Shown here: positions 17,211-26,923 of the stretch, piece by piece
How positions within the stretch are numbered: position 1 is the stretch's first letter
How the letters are laid out: every line of letters begins with the position of its first letter
Source of the DNA: Oceanobacillus salinisoli
GTDB taxonomy: Bacteria; Bacillota; Bacilli; Bacillales; Amphibacillaceae
DNA length: 49,363 nucleotides
NCBI RefSeq assembly: GCF_009733865.1
Contig: NZ_WOFB01000024.1
Coordinates: 1-49,363 of the forward strand
Direction: 5' to 3'
The notes under the pieces: model-generated
What the model was told of the DNA's origin: nothing
Databases searched by the model: none
What the model saw: the letters and a program-made list of their open reading frames with translations, nothing else
Program-made: the position numbers and the translations under genes

Positions 17211-18722
17211 TTAGCTACTTGGAAAATCAAAATTCGTTTCACTTTCTGTACCAGTCGAATCGAACCATCTTTCTGATACTGTTTTTATTTTAGTAAAGAA
17301 CCTTGCTGTATCCGGACCAAACATCTGCCCTTCACCAATCCGCGAACCTTTCCACCCCCCGAAATTGTGGTAGCCGACAGGGATTGGAATTGGTACATTC
17401 ACTCCAACCATTCCCACTTGAATCTCCTGCGTAAATTTTCGTGAATCACGGCCACTATTTGTGAAGATAGCCACCCCATTCCCATACTGATGCTCATTGA
17501 TAAATTGAATAGCATCATCTAACGTATCAACAGAAACAATAACCCGTGCAGGACCAAATACTTCCTCCTTATATATGTTCATTTCTGATGTTACGTTATC
17601 CAAAAGAGTGGCACCGAGATAGAATCCATCTTGATTATCCACATCAGGATTTCTACCATCGACTACAATATTTGCCCCTTCGTTTACAGCTTCCTCTATT
17701 GCTTTTAATATAATTTGCTTTGCTTCTGCACTGATGACGGCACCAAAGTCAGCATGTTCATCATCAAAAGCACCGGTTTTTAAGTTTTCTACTTTTTCTT
17801 TTAACTTTTGTGTAAAAGCCCGTGCTGTTTCCTTTCCGACAGGCATCGCCACAGATATCGCCATACATCTTTGTGATGCGGATCCATAGGCTGCACCGAT
17901 AAAAGAGTCTACCGCCCTATCGATATTTGCATCTGGCATAATGACCATATGGTTCTTTCCTCCGCCAAATGCTGTCACTCTTTTATGATGATTCGTACCA
18001 GTTTCATAGATGATTTTCGCTACTTTCGTAGAACCTACAAAACTAATTGCCTGGATATCTTTATGAGTAATAAGTGCCTGAACCGTATCTTTATCCCCAT
18101 TCACTACATTCCATACACCTGCAGGTAATCCAGCCTTTTCCCAAAGCTCTGAAATAAATAACGCAGAATATGGTACCTTCTCCGATGGTTTTAAAATCAT
18201 GCAATTCCCAACAGCTACGGCCATCGTACTCATTGCAAGCGGGACCATAGCAGGGAAATTAAATGGCGAAATACAAGTAACTACTCCAAGCGGTTGTTTA
18301 ATGGAATATGCATTAATATCCCCACCAACATTTTCTGAGTATTCTCCTTTTAAAATATGAGGAGCTCCGATAGCCAAATCCACAGATTCGATTCCTCTAC
18401 TAATCTCTCCCCTTGCATCAGAAATGGTTTTTCCATTTTCCTTGCCAATAATCCTTGCTAGTTCTTCGGTATATTTTACAAGTAATTGCCTAAATCTATG
18501 AAGGACTTCTACTCTCTTTCCTACAGATGTTCTGCTCCATTCCACAAATGCTCTTTTCGCCAGCTGAATCGTTTCGTCTACCTCGTCTGCAGTCGCATAG
18601 GGAACGGTTGCGATTTTTTGACCTGTTGAAGGACTGTACACATAACCGAATCGTTCACTATTTCCCTTTACTTTTTCACCATTGATATAATGCGTGATTG
18701 TTCCTAATGCCACGGTCTCCAT
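17211..18722 (-). CDS. mmsA: CoA-acylating (methyl)malonate-semialdehyde dehydrogenase
   Basis: 503 residues of the aldehyde dehydrogenase superfamily, MmsA/IolA branch. Signatures are the ISPFNFPAMVPLAM stretch and the catalytic cysteine in SASQRCMAISVAMPVG. The family converts malonate semialdehyde or methylmalonate semialdehyde with CoA and NAD+ to acetyl- or propionyl-CoA and CO2. Next to a beta-alanine-type aminotransferase and the pyrimidine genes, malonate semialdehyde is the likely substrate. Start ATG 18722 follows AAGGAGG. A second, more distant paralogue lies at 31470-32930. Confidence 0.9.
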   Translation of the reverse strand: METVALGTITHYINGEKVKGNSERFGYVYSPSTGQKIATVPYATADEVDETIQLAKRAFVEWSRTSVGKRVEVLHRFRQLLVKYTEELARIIGKENGKTISDARGEISRGIESVDLAIGAPHILKGEYSENVGGDINAYSIKQPLGVVTCISPFNFPAMVPLAMSTMAVAVGNCMILKPSEKVPYSALFISELWEKAGLPAGVWNVVNGDKDTVQALITHKDIQAISFVGSTKVAKIIYETGTNHHKRVTAFGGGKNHMVIMPDANIDRAVDSFIGAAYGSASQRCMAISVAMPVGKETARAFTQKLKEKVENLKTGAFDDEHADFGAVISAEAKQIILKAIEEAVNEGANIVVDGRNPDVDNQDGFYLGATLLDNVTSEMNIYKEEVFGPARVIVSVDTLDDAIQFINEHQYGNGVAIFTNSGRDSRKFTQEIQVGMVGVNVPIPIPVGYHNFGGWKGSRIGEGQMFGPDTARFFTKIKTVSERWFDSTGTESETNFDFPSS

Positions 18723-18779
18723 GTAAAGAAACCCTCCTTTTTTATATTTGTCCTATACTCTGCAAGCTATTCCTTCCTT

Positions 18780-18806
18780 TATAAAATGAACCTTCCATTA
18801 GTGGGG
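18780..18806 (-). promoter_or_regulatory. 27-bp shared upstream element, copy 1
   Basis: 24 of 27 bases are identical to 26734-26760 upstream of the dihydropyrimidinase gene, in the same orientation relative to the gene. On the minus strand it ends in TTCATTTTATA. Here it lies about 58 bases before the dehydrogenase start. An inverted repeat AGTGGG/CCCACT (18800-18820) adjoins it. A promoter or PucR site is possible. Confidence 0.55.
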
Positions 18807-18914
18807 GGTGATTACCCACTGATTTAGTTAAAGCCTCGATTATTAATGACTGCCCACCAAACGTACCATTCTTGGATTCTTCTTAAATTCCTGAAGTGGG
18901 AGTGAATAAAACTA

Positions 18915-20267
18915 TTAATTTTCATTAAAAACCTTCTTTAAAACCCCAATAATAAAATCAATATCTTCATCTGTACTTGATAATGGTGGACTAAGCGCTA
19001 AAATATTATTGTAGCCAGCAACGGTGTCTCCGTTTTTCCCAATAATCAGTCCATTATTTTTACATGCTGCAATTAATTTTCCAACTAGCTCTTTCGATGC
19101 CGGCTCTTTCGTGATTTTATCTTCTACCATTTCAATTCCGACGATTAATCCTAATCCGCGGATATCACCAACATTCGGATGTTTACGTAATTCATCCAAT
19201 TCATTTAAAAGTCGTTCTCCCAATTCAGCAGAGCGTTCAAATAAATTTTCTCTTTCCATAATTTCAATGTTTTTCAGTGCCAATGCACAAGCCGCAGGGT
19301 TTCCCCCAAATGTATTGACATGGCGAAAATGACTATTATCTTCCCCGTCTTTAAAAGTTTCATAGATATCTTTTCGGACAGCTGTCACAGATAAAGGCAA
19401 ATATGCGCTAGTTAATCCTTTAGCCATCGTAATTATATCTGGATTCACATTGAAGTGTTTATGCCCAAAAGATTTTCCAGTTCTGCCAAAGCCGCAGATT
19501 ACTTCATCAATGATAAGTAGGACTCCGTGGCGGTTACAGATCTCTTGTACTTTTTCAACATAAACAGGGTGTGGAATTAACACACCACCTCCTGTAATTA
19601 GTGGCTCCATAATCACTGCTGCAATCGACTCTTTTTGCTGCCAGATAATCGTATCTTCCAGTTCTTTGGTACGTTGAAGGTTATATTCTTCTATCGTCAT
19701 TCCCTCAGGTTTCCGGTAATTATCCGGTGAGGCAACATGTAAAAATCCTGATGATAGCGGTTCATATTTATATTTTCTTAAGGCTTGGCCGGTTGCTGAT
19801 AATGCTCCCATGGAACTTCCGTGATAGGCACGGTACCTTGAGATGACTTTATAACGGGAGGCTTCCCCATTTTGCTGATGGTATTGACGGGCCATTTTAA
19901 ATGCCACTTCGTTGGCGTCAGAACCACTATTGGAGTAAAAGATGACGTAATCCCCACCAAGAATTTCGTTAACCTTTTCCGCTAGTTCGATTGCTGGTTC
20001 ATGGCTTTGTGTCATTGGAACGTAACACATTTTCTTCATTTGTTCATATGCCGCCTCGGCCAATTCCCCGCGTCCATACCCGACATTGACACAATACAAT
20101 CCAGACATTCCATCTAAATAACGGTTACCTTGATGATCTGTAATCCAGGAACCTTTTCCTTCTTCTACAATCATTGGCGGATTTTTTTCACTATATGGGG
20201 AAATATGATGCCAGACGTTCTGACGGTCCCTTTCAATTAAAGATTGCTTTTTCTTCACAGATTCCAC
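18915..20267 (-). CDS. Class III aminotransferase (beta-alanine:pyruvate type)
   Basis: PLP enzyme of about 450 residues that probably moves the amino group of beta-alanine to pyruvate or 2-oxoglutarate, giving malonate semialdehyde. Seen are the cofactor Asp region LLIIDEVICGFGRTG and the Schiff-base lysine in ITMAKGLTSAYLPL, with FYSNSGSDANEVAFKMAR for phosphate binding. I choose GTG at 20267 because AAAGGAG sits 9 bases upstream; the longer frame (ATG 20312) has no ribosome site. It is divergent from the PucR gene and 192 bases upstream of the dehydrogenase that uses its product. Confidence 0.87.
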   Translation of the reverse strand: MESVKKKQSLIERDRQNVWHHISPYSEKNPPMIVEEGKGSWITDHQGNRYLDGMSGLYCVNVGYGRGELAEAAYEQMKKMCYVPMTQSHEPAIELAEKVNEILGGDYVIFYSNSGSDANEVAFKMARQYHQQNGEASRYKVISRYRAYHGSSMGALSATGQALRKYKYEPLSSGFLHVASPDNYRKPEGMTIEEYNLQRTKELEDTIIWQQKESIAAVIMEPLITGGGVLIPHPVYVEKVQEICNRHGVLLIIDEVICGFGRTGKSFGHKHFNVNPDIITMAKGLTSAYLPLSVTAVRKDIYETFKDGEDNSHFRHVNTFGGNPAACALALKNIEIMERENLFERSAELGERLLNELDELRKHPNVGDIRGLGLIVGIEMVEDKITKEPASKELVGKLIAACKNNGLIIGKNGDTVAGYNNILALSPPLSSTDEDIDFIIGVLKKVFNEN

Positions 20268-20464
20268 TATGATCTTCTCCTTTCCATATTTCATGATATA
20301 CAAAACGTCCAATAAAACTGTATCTTGAATTTCAAATAATTAGATTTGACATAATTTTTAGTATATTACATAATTTATTCTATAACATTACCTCTTTGCT
20401 ATCACTTGACATAGTGTAAAATATTTTAAGTTTTTCTTTAACTTTATGAAGGGGAGGTAACTAG

Positions 20465-22138
20465 GTGGAAAAGTGGAAACTTACTATAAACGACGTACTT
20501 TCCAGAGAATTATTTAAGAAAGCCCGAATAGTAGCAGGAGAATCAGGCATGAACCGGGAAGTTAAATGGACACATATTTTGGAATTAGGAGATATCGAAT
20601 CCTTCATCAATGGTGGAGAACTTATCCTGACAACAGGGTCTGGAATTAAATTTGATTCACCGAAAGGCATAATTGATATTGAAAAACTATTAAAAAAGGA
20701 TATTGCAGGAATTTGTATTGAACTTGGTACACATGTAAAAAAAGTTTCGCCTGAAATTATTCACTTTTGCAACAAGCATCAATTACCCCTCATTGTCTTT
20801 GACGAGATTGTTAAATTTGTAGATATTACGCAGGACCTTCATACAAATATTATTAACCATCATCATCAAATGCTAAGTCAGCTCTACACGTTCTCTGAAA
20901 CAATTAATAAGCTGTCCCTATTGCCAAACGGTATTTTAAAGATTTTAAAAGAGCTGTATAACCATTTTCAAACAGCTGTCCTATTTATTTCTGATGACAC
21001 AAGATCATATTACTACCCTCCAACAAGCAAAGACTACACACAAACCCTTAAGGAGTGGATTAGACAATCAACCAAATTAAATTCTTTTAACAGCTGTTTT
21101 CTCAATGGCGAATCCTACACCATATTTCCAATCAAAGGACTAGGAAATATGTGGGGATATTTATGTATACAAGACGATACTGAAAACCTCGATGAGTTCT
21201 CTTTCTCTATCGCTGACCGTGCAGCATTAGCAATCGCACAAATTATGCTTCGAAATAAAACAATGGAAGAAAGAAAACAAAATCAGGAGGAAGAAATTGT
21301 TCGAAACCTGTTACAGGGGAAGAAATATGATTTATCCGATATCCAGAAGATATTGCCTGCTCCTGCTAAGAATCTATATTACAGATTATTCCTCATCGAT
21401 AAACATACTCATAATGTATGTATGAAAGAAGGAGCTTGGGAAGAAATGAAGCTGCAGCAATCCATTATTATCCGAACTCTTTTCCGAAAAAACGGTTTTG
21501 TTCCCGCAGTTTCTGTTGGGCGAAATGAAATTGCTGTTATTGCTGCTTCTTACATGCAAGATGATGCAAAAAAAGATACAAATCGTTTTCTGGAAATTGT
21601 CCGTGAATTAAAAACCATGAATCAAAATAAAATACTTCATGGAGAAAAATGTTCATTTGGTATCAGTAATGTCCATCATGATTATTCTTCTTCCAGCTGT
21701 AGTTATAAAGAAGCCAAGAATGTCATATTCATTCAAAACGCCAATTTGATTCAGACTTATTTTTATGAGGAAATGGGTGTCTTCCGAATATTATTGGATA
21801 TGCACCATAACAATCAGCTAGAATCTTATGTCCAGGATTATTTAGCTCCCATATTAAGGCATGATAAAGAAATGAAAAGTGAACTACTAAAGACCCTCTC
21901 TGTATATCTGAATTGTATGGGATCCAAAAAAGAGACGGCAAGCCGGTTATTTATCGTTCGCCAAACTTTATACCACCGGTTAGATAAAATAGAGGATTTA
22001 TTAAAAACAGATCTCATGGAACCAACTAATCGACAAGCAATTGAGCTGGCATTAAATGCTTATTATTTACTAAAAAGATCTTCCCAAAAACCGGATTTCA
22101 CTAATTATTGGGATAAGGAATTTGAAGTGTTACCTTAA
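20465..22138 (+). CDS. PucR-family transcriptional regulator
   Basis: 557 residues. The N-terminal PucR sensor domain (about 8-125) includes ILELGDIESFINGGELILTTG. A GGDEF-like middle domain and a C-terminal PucR HTH_30 (about 480-545, SKKETASRLFIVRQTLYHRLDKIEDLL) follow. PucR proteins activate purine or pyrimidine catabolic genes in bacilli. The start is GTG 20465 after GGGGAGG. It is divergent from the aminotransferase gene in the middle of the pyrimidine cluster, so it likely activates it in response to a pathway intermediate. Confidence 0.9.
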   Translation: MEKWKLTINDVLSRELFKKARIVAGESGMNREVKWTHILELGDIESFINGGELILTTGSGIKFDSPKGIIDIEKLLKKDIAGICIELGTHVKKVSPEIIHFCNKHQLPLIVFDEIVKFVDITQDLHTNIINHHHQMLSQLYTFSETINKLSLLPNGILKILKELYNHFQTAVLFISDDTRSYYYPPTSKDYTQTLKEWIRQSTKLNSFNSCFLNGESYTIFPIKGLGNMWGYLCIQDDTENLDEFSFSIADRAALAIAQIMLRNKTMEERKQNQEEEIVRNLLQGKKYDLSDIQKILPAPAKNLYYRLFLIDKHTHNVCMKEGAWEEMKLQQSIIIRTLFRKNGFVPAVSVGRNEIAVIAASYMQDDAKKDTNRFLEIVRELKTMNQNKILHGEKCSFGISNVHHDYSSSSCSYKEAKNVIFIQNANLIQTYFYEEMGVFRILLDMHHNNQLESYVQDYLAPILRHDKEMKSELLKTLSVYLNCMGSKKETASRLFIVRQTLYHRLDKIEDLLKTDLMEPTNRQAIELALNAYYLLKRSSQKPDFTNYWDKEFEVLP

Positions 22139-22192
22139 AGAGAAATTTTAATCAGTGAGGGTATTATAGCCAGTTAATCGCACGATAAACAT

Positions 22193-22222
22193 AATAGGCA
22201 TAGAAACAGCTCTATGCCTATT
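22193..22222. terminator. Two-way terminator between pucR-type and M20 genes
   Basis: AATAGGCATAGA (22193-22204) pairs with TCTATGCCTATT (22211-22222) around a 6-base loop, between convergent genes. Confidence 0.75.
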
Positions 22223-22231
22223 CATAGAGAT

Positions 22232-23467
22232 TTAATTAGCCGTTAAATCCAGAACCGCCTGTAGCACAACATTGACCCCTCTTTCACAGTCTTCCCAGTA
22301 GGTTAGCTCATCTTCCGCATGACTTTTCCCATTCACACTTGGTACAAATATCATAGCAGCTGGCAGATACGTAGCTATAAACTGGGCATCATGGCCAGCA
22401 CCACTTGGCATGCATTTATAGGAATACCCAAGGGATGTACAGGATTCCTCAAGAGAATTAACCAGTTTGTCATTAAACCAAACCGTGTCACGGTCCCATA
22501 ACTTAGTTGCCGTTACTTCACACTTTTCTTTACCTTCTGATGTCGTTAGTCCATGAATAATTTCCTCCACCTGACGAATAATATCTGCCTCTTTATGGCG
22601 TGCCTCCAATGTAAAAACGACTTTATTTGGAATAACTGTATGAATATTTGGGCTGACATTCAACCTTCCAATCGTATAGACTAAATCACTATCCAATTTG
22701 CTCATTTTTTCACGAATCTCATTGATTAAGTTATTGGTCGCAAATAAAGCATCCTTTCTCATCGGCATCGGAGTCGTACCAGCATGATCAGAGTCCCCTA
22801 TTACTTCAATCTCATAACAGCACATCCCCACGACACATTCTACTACCCCAATATCTTTTGATTCACTTTCTAAAACCGGGCCCTGTTCTACATGTAATTC
22901 CAAAAAAGCCTCGGCTTCTGTTAAACGATTTTCTTTACTTCCTTCAAATCCACTCACCTTTAATGCCTTTTCAAAGGTTATACCATTTTTATCCGTTGAT
23001 TTTAGCATCTGGCCTTTATCAAAGTGACCGGACATAACTCCTGAAGCCATCATGGAAGGCTCAAATCTTGCTCCTTCCTCATTGGTAATATTGGCAACCA
23101 CTACTGGAACCTGTGGTTTAATGTTGCTCTCCACGAGTGTGCGAACAATCTCGATACCTGTTAGTACGCCAAGAACTCCATCAAATCTTCCGCCCTTTTC
23201 AACAGAGTCAAGGTGAGACCCAACAACAACTGGAGGCTTATCATTTTCCACGCCTTCCAGTGTTGCATACATACTCCCCATATCATCCCATTTTACTGTC
23301 ATTCCTAGTTCTTCACAGACATCCTTAAAATGATTTCTTACTTTAATATCCATCTCAGACAATGCCAGACGAGTTACACCATTGTTTTCCGTGCGCCCAA
23401 AATTCGCAAACTCTTCTACTGTATTCTTCAATCTTTCTCCATTAATTAAAACACTTTGCTTTTCCAC
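22232..23467 (-). CDS. M20 N-carbamoyl hydrolase (probable beta-ureidopropionase)
   Basis: 411-residue dizinc amidohydrolase of the HyuC/AllC/PydC group. Metal-ligand motifs are GSHLDSVEKGGRFDG, NEEGARF and ELHVEQGPVLE, with DHAGTTPMPMRKDA in the dimerisation lid and SGAGHDAQF at the C terminus. In this cluster the expected reaction is N-carbamoyl-beta-alanine to beta-alanine, CO2 and ammonia, the third step of reductive pyrimidine breakdown. Family members also use carbamoyl amino acids or allantoate. The start is GTG 23467, 5 bases after AGGAGGAG. It follows the 72-residue gene by 20 bases. Confidence 0.87.
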   Translation of the reverse strand: MEKQSVLINGERLKNTVEEFANFGRTENNGVTRLALSEMDIKVRNHFKDVCEELGMTVKWDDMGSMYATLEGVENDKPPVVVGSHLDSVEKGGRFDGVLGVLTGIEIVRTLVESNIKPQVPVVVANITNEEGARFEPSMMASGVMSGHFDKGQMLKSTDKNGITFEKALKVSGFEGSKENRLTEAEAFLELHVEQGPVLESESKDIGVVECVVGMCCYEIEVIGDSDHAGTTPMPMRKDALFATNNLINEIREKMSKLDSDLVYTIGRLNVSPNIHTVIPNKVVFTLEARHKEADIIRQVEEIIHGLTTSEGKEKCEVTATKLWDRDTVWFNDKLVNSLEESCTSLGYSYKCMPSGAGHDAQFIATYLPAAMIFVPSVNGKSHAEDELTYWEDCERGVNVVLQAVLDLTAN

Positions 23468-23487
23468 GATATCTCCTCCTATCCTGT

Positions 23488-23706
23488 TTATTGTTGGTAC
23501 AGTTGACCTTTAATCAATAAAGTTGTTACATATTTTCTGCTGTCCGAGTTAGTCAATATAATGGATTGTCTTTCGAAATAATCCTGTTTTTCCAATTCCA
23601 CTCGGTCCCCATCCAATGTTCCTTCAATTGCAGTTATTTCGAAGTTATTTTTCAATAATTCATCAATCAGCTGTTTTTCCTTGATAAATTCCTGGTAACT
23701 AGACAA
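23488..23706 (-). CDS. Small conserved-looking protein of the pyrimidine operon
   Basis: About 72 residues, cytoplasmic, charged, no recognised family. It begins SSYQEFIKEKQLIDELL and ends TTLLIKGQLYQQ, with predicted helix then beta strands. GGGAGGG precedes TTG 23706, which I prefer to the ATG at 23721 because that one overlaps the ribosome site. It sits 26 bases after the NCS1 permease gene and 20 before the M20 gene, so it is probably translated with them. A role in transport or in the hydrolase complex is only a guess. Confidence 0.65.
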   Translation of the reverse strand: MSSYQEFIKEKQLIDELLKNNFEITAIEGTLDGDRVELEKQDYFERQSIILTNSDSRKYVTTLLIKGQLYQQ

Positions 23707-23732
23707 TATTATCCCTCCCATTTTGTTTTCGC

Positions 23733-25202
23733 TTATTTCGCAATGACATCTTTTTTCTCTGGTTCTTCATCCAAGTCCCATTCCCGTCCAACGGTTATTC
23801 CAAGATATTTTTCATCATTCGGATCAGTAATTTCTGCTTGCGGGAATTTTAGGAAGTACCAATATTTGGACAGTACATAATAAACTACAGCTGCAACAAT
23901 AAAACCTACAATAAACGAATAGGTCATAAATATAGTTGCAATAATCCCACCAATTGCCCATGAGATAAACCCGACGAGGTTTACACCGCTATTGAAACGA
24001 TACTGTCCATTGTTTTTATATAAGTCAGGAACATTCACTCTGCGTTTTCGCAATAAATAGTAGTCAGCAAACAGAATACCGCTGACGGAGGATAAAACAG
24101 CACCGATAATGAGCAGCACTTGCGTTAATATTTCAAAGACACTCCATGGCTGAATTACCGTACCAACAATACCTGCAACAAAAACGGCGACGGCATGGGT
24201 TACTTTTGGACCTAGTACATTAGAGAAAACGGCAGCAGCAGGCAATACATTCGCAGCTGTATTGGTAGACCATTGGGTTAGGACAATCATGAACAGCAGC
24301 ATGGCCAACATCCAGCCAGTAGCTGTTTCCTGAAGTGCCGTAACAGGATTGGATGTTCCGGCAACTATAAATGCTGCTGCTCCGATCATAATCATAAATG
24401 CTTCTGTAAGGGGAAGAGCAATGAGACTACCAACTATTGTTGTTTTATTACGCTTAAACCAGTTTCTTTCATATTTCGGTGCCTTAAAGTGACGGGAAAT
24501 CGTTGGTATATCACAGCCTAATGTTGCCCAGTAACCCATGTTGGCAAAAATAACTACCATAAATGCCGTTACTGCAGCTCCACCTGTAACCGGACTTGCA
24601 ACCCATGCCCATACATCTTCACCTTGGGCTTTGATGTCTGCTGTCAGTGTGCTGTATATGATTAAAGAAAGGACAATTATTATTGGTGCAGCAACATCAG
24701 CAAAACGTTCTATCCATTTTATCCCTGATGCTGTGTTGATTAATTGGAAAAGTGCAAATACAACGTAGCATAAAAGCCAGTTATCAAAGCCTGCAAACAT
24801 CGTATTTAGGATGGCATTAATGGCTGTTGCACCAAAATACGTGTTAATTCCAAACCAAAAGGATGCTGTTACAGCCCTGGTTACAGATGGAATATGTGTT
24901 CCAACCGTACCAAATGGAGCCCTCATATAAACCGGAAATGCAATCCCATGTTCCACCCCAATATCCCCGATAATGGAGATGAACGCCCCAATTGCTATAC
25001 AGCCGATTAATGTAGCGAGGACTACCCATGGGAGTGAGATATTCTGGATACCTGAAGCACCAATATCAAAGGTTGCTAACAAGATAGCCATTCCGACCCA
25101 CATAGCAAAAAATCCTGCTACACCAATTTTCCGGTCTCTATGTTTGACTGGAAGCAAATCCGGAGACCTTAAGTACGAGCTACTTCTTTCTTTTTCCTCC
25201 AA
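23733..25202 (-). CDS. NCS1-family nucleobase:cation symporter
   Basis: 489 residues with about 12 membrane segments, in the uracil/allantoin/hydantoin (PyrP-unrelated, NCS1) permease family. Features include the early GVAGFFAMWVGMAILLATFDIG, WFGINTYFGATAINAIL in TM3 and the NTAANVLPAA block of TM8. In this cluster it most likely imports uracil or thymine, possibly dihydropyrimidines or hydantoins. It starts with TTG 25202 behind a modest ribosome site. A hairpin at 25248-25276 separates it from the dihydropyrimidinase gene. Confidence 0.87.
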   Translation of the reverse strand: MEEKERSSSYLRSPDLLPVKHRDRKIGVAGFFAMWVGMAILLATFDIGASGIQNISLPWVVLATLIGCIAIGAFISIIGDIGVEHGIAFPVYMRAPFGTVGTHIPSVTRAVTASFWFGINTYFGATAINAILNTMFAGFDNWLLCYVVFALFQLINTASGIKWIERFADVAAPIIIVLSLIIYSTLTADIKAQGEDVWAWVASPVTGGAAVTAFMVVIFANMGYWATLGCDIPTISRHFKAPKYERNWFKRNKTTIVGSLIALPLTEAFMIMIGAAAFIVAGTSNPVTALQETATGWMLAMLLFMIVLTQWSTNTAANVLPAAAVFSNVLGPKVTHAVAVFVAGIVGTVIQPWSVFEILTQVLLIIGAVLSSVSGILFADYYLLRKRRVNVPDLYKNNGQYRFNSGVNLVGFISWAIGGIIATIFMTYSFIVGFIVAAVVYYVLSKYWYFLKFPQAEITDPNDEKYLGITVGREWDLDEEPEKKDVIAK

Positions 25203-25247
25203 TAAAATCGACCCTCTTCCTCTTTTATTTTTTAAACAATCCCGAAA

Positions 25248-25276
25248 AGCTGCTTAATATCCGTTATCAAGCAGCT
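25248..25276 (-). terminator. Terminator between dihydropyrimidinase and permease genes
   Basis: AGCTGCTT (25248-25255) pairs with AAGCAGCT (25269-25276). On the minus strand TTTTC follows the stem. It would reduce permease expression relative to the upstream gene. Confidence 0.6.
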
Positions 25277-25300
25277 GCGGGGTTGTTAAGAATATTATTT

Positions 25301-26719
25301 TTAGACACTTTCCACTTTGTCTTGTTCTTCAGCGAGTGCAGAGTCAAATCTAGCTCGTTTCAGAAATTTTCCTGATCCTGGTTTTGCCACTAGTTCTTTA
25401 TCTTTAATGACAAATTGCCCGCGGGATAAAACAGTGACAGGCTGTCCCGTTACTTTCATTCCTTCCAAGGCATTGTAATCCACTGCCATATGGTGTGTTT
25501 CAGCGGAAATAGTCCGTTCTTGGTTTGGATCAAATAAAACAATGTCCGCATCACTTCCCGGGGCAATGGTTCCTTTTTGCGGGAAAAGGCCAAATAATTT
25601 CGCTGCCTGTGTGGAAACGATATTTACAAATTGATTCATGGAAATCCGACCTTTTTTTACTCCTTCTGAAAAGAGCACACTAAAACGGTCTTCCACAAAT
25701 GGACCTCCATTAGGGATTTTCGTAAAGTCTCCTTTCCCTAAATCCTTTTGTCCATCAAAGTTAAAAGAGCAATGGTCCGAACCAATTGTTTGTAATTCCC
25801 CGCTCTTCAAGGCATTCCAAAGCACTTCCTGATTGGACTTATCTCTAAGCGGTGGAGACCATACATATTTAGCTCCTTCAAAATCTGGTTTCTCCATATA
25901 AGTTTGATCAAGCACTAAATATTGCGGACAAGTTTCTCCAAATACGGAAAATCCTTTGCTTCTCGCTTCTGCAATCTGCTCGACTGCTTCCTTACAAGTA
26001 ACATGCACGACATATAATTGGGAGTTAGCAAGCGCGGTTAGTTTTGCAGCACGCCCGGTAGCTTCCCCTTCCAATTCTGGTGGTCGTGTTAAAGCATGAT
26101 GGATTGGTTCTGTGTTTCCAGCTTTTAGGGCTTCCTGCGTTAAATACTCAATAACATCTCCATTTTCTGCATGTACCATGACTAATCCACCATGGTCCCT
26201 TGCTACAGAAAGCGTTTTGAATAGTGTTTCATCATCCGCCTGTAAAACATTTTTATAAGCCATGAATACTTTAAAAGAAGTAACTCCTTCTTCCGTAATA
26301 ATAGTAGGGATTTCCTCTAAAACCTTGTCATTGGCTTCTACCACTTGCAGGTGGAACCCATAGTCAATTACCGCTCTACCTTCTGATTTCGCATGCCATT
26401 TTTCCAATGCGCTTTTTAAGGATTTACCTTTTTCCGTTAAGCAAAAATCAATAATGGTCGTTGTCCCTCCATGAGCTGCTGCAATGGTCCCTGATTCAAA
26501 GTCATCTATGGTGACCGTTCCACCAAAAGGCATTTCCATATGGGTATGTGGATCAATTCCACCAGGAAAAACATACTGACCTGTTGCATCAACCACTTCT
26601 GCATAAACATCACTCAAGTCTTGGCCGATTGCTTTAATTTTTTCTCCTTCAATCAGTACATCCGCCTGATACGTATCTGTTGCAGTGACAATCGTTCCAT
26701 TTTTAATAATCTTTTTCAA
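25301..26719 (-). CDS. hydA: Dihydropyrimidinase (D-hydantoinase)
   Basis: 472-residue cyclic amidohydrolase that opens dihydrouracil to N-carbamoyl-beta-alanine. Zinc ligands are in GGIDPHTHMEMPFGG, the probable carboxylated lysine in SFKVFMAYKN, with histidines in MVHAENGD and VVHVTCKEA and the Asp in IGSDHCSFN. The length is normal. The start is TTG 26719, 9 bases after AGGAGGG. The upstream region carries the 27-bp element shared with the malonate-semialdehyde dehydrogenase gene. It lies downstream of preA, 204 bases away, so it may have its own promoter. Confidence 0.93.
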   Translation of the reverse strand: MKKIIKNGTIVTATDTYQADVLIEGEKIKAIGQDLSDVYAEVVDATGQYVFPGGIDPHTHMEMPFGGTVTIDDFESGTIAAAHGGTTTIIDFCLTEKGKSLKSALEKWHAKSEGRAVIDYGFHLQVVEANDKVLEEIPTIITEEGVTSFKVFMAYKNVLQADDETLFKTLSVARDHGGLVMVHAENGDVIEYLTQEALKAGNTEPIHHALTRPPELEGEATGRAAKLTALANSQLYVVHVTCKEAVEQIAEARSKGFSVFGETCPQYLVLDQTYMEKPDFEGAKYVWSPPLRDKSNQEVLWNALKSGELQTIGSDHCSFNFDGQKDLGKGDFTKIPNGGPFVEDRFSVLFSEGVKKGRISMNQFVNIVSTQAAKLFGLFPQKGTIAPGSDADIVLFDPNQERTISAETHHMAVDYNALEGMKVTGQPVTVLSRGQFVIKDKELVAKPGSGKFLKRARFDSALAEEQDKVESV

Positions 26720-26733
26720 TGTAGATTCCCTCC

Positions 26734-26760
26734 TATAAAATGAAACTTCAATTATTGGGG
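26734..26760 (-). promoter_or_regulatory. 27-bp shared upstream element, copy 2
   Basis: 24/27 identical to 18780-18806. Here it lies about 15 bases before the TTG start and touches the ribosome site. On the minus strand it ends in TTCATTTTATA. The function is not known. Confidence 0.55.
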
Positions 26761-26923
26761 ATTTTCTTTCTTTCCCAAATGATTGTTAGTTATATGAATC
26801 ATGCTTTTAGAAGCAGTTTATCCCCCGCTTTAAATTCTCGAATACATCTCTATTTTGAAGTACGGGTATTACTACTGAACCTTAATCAGCGATAAATATT
26901 TATGATAGTGATTCTAAGAGGTA

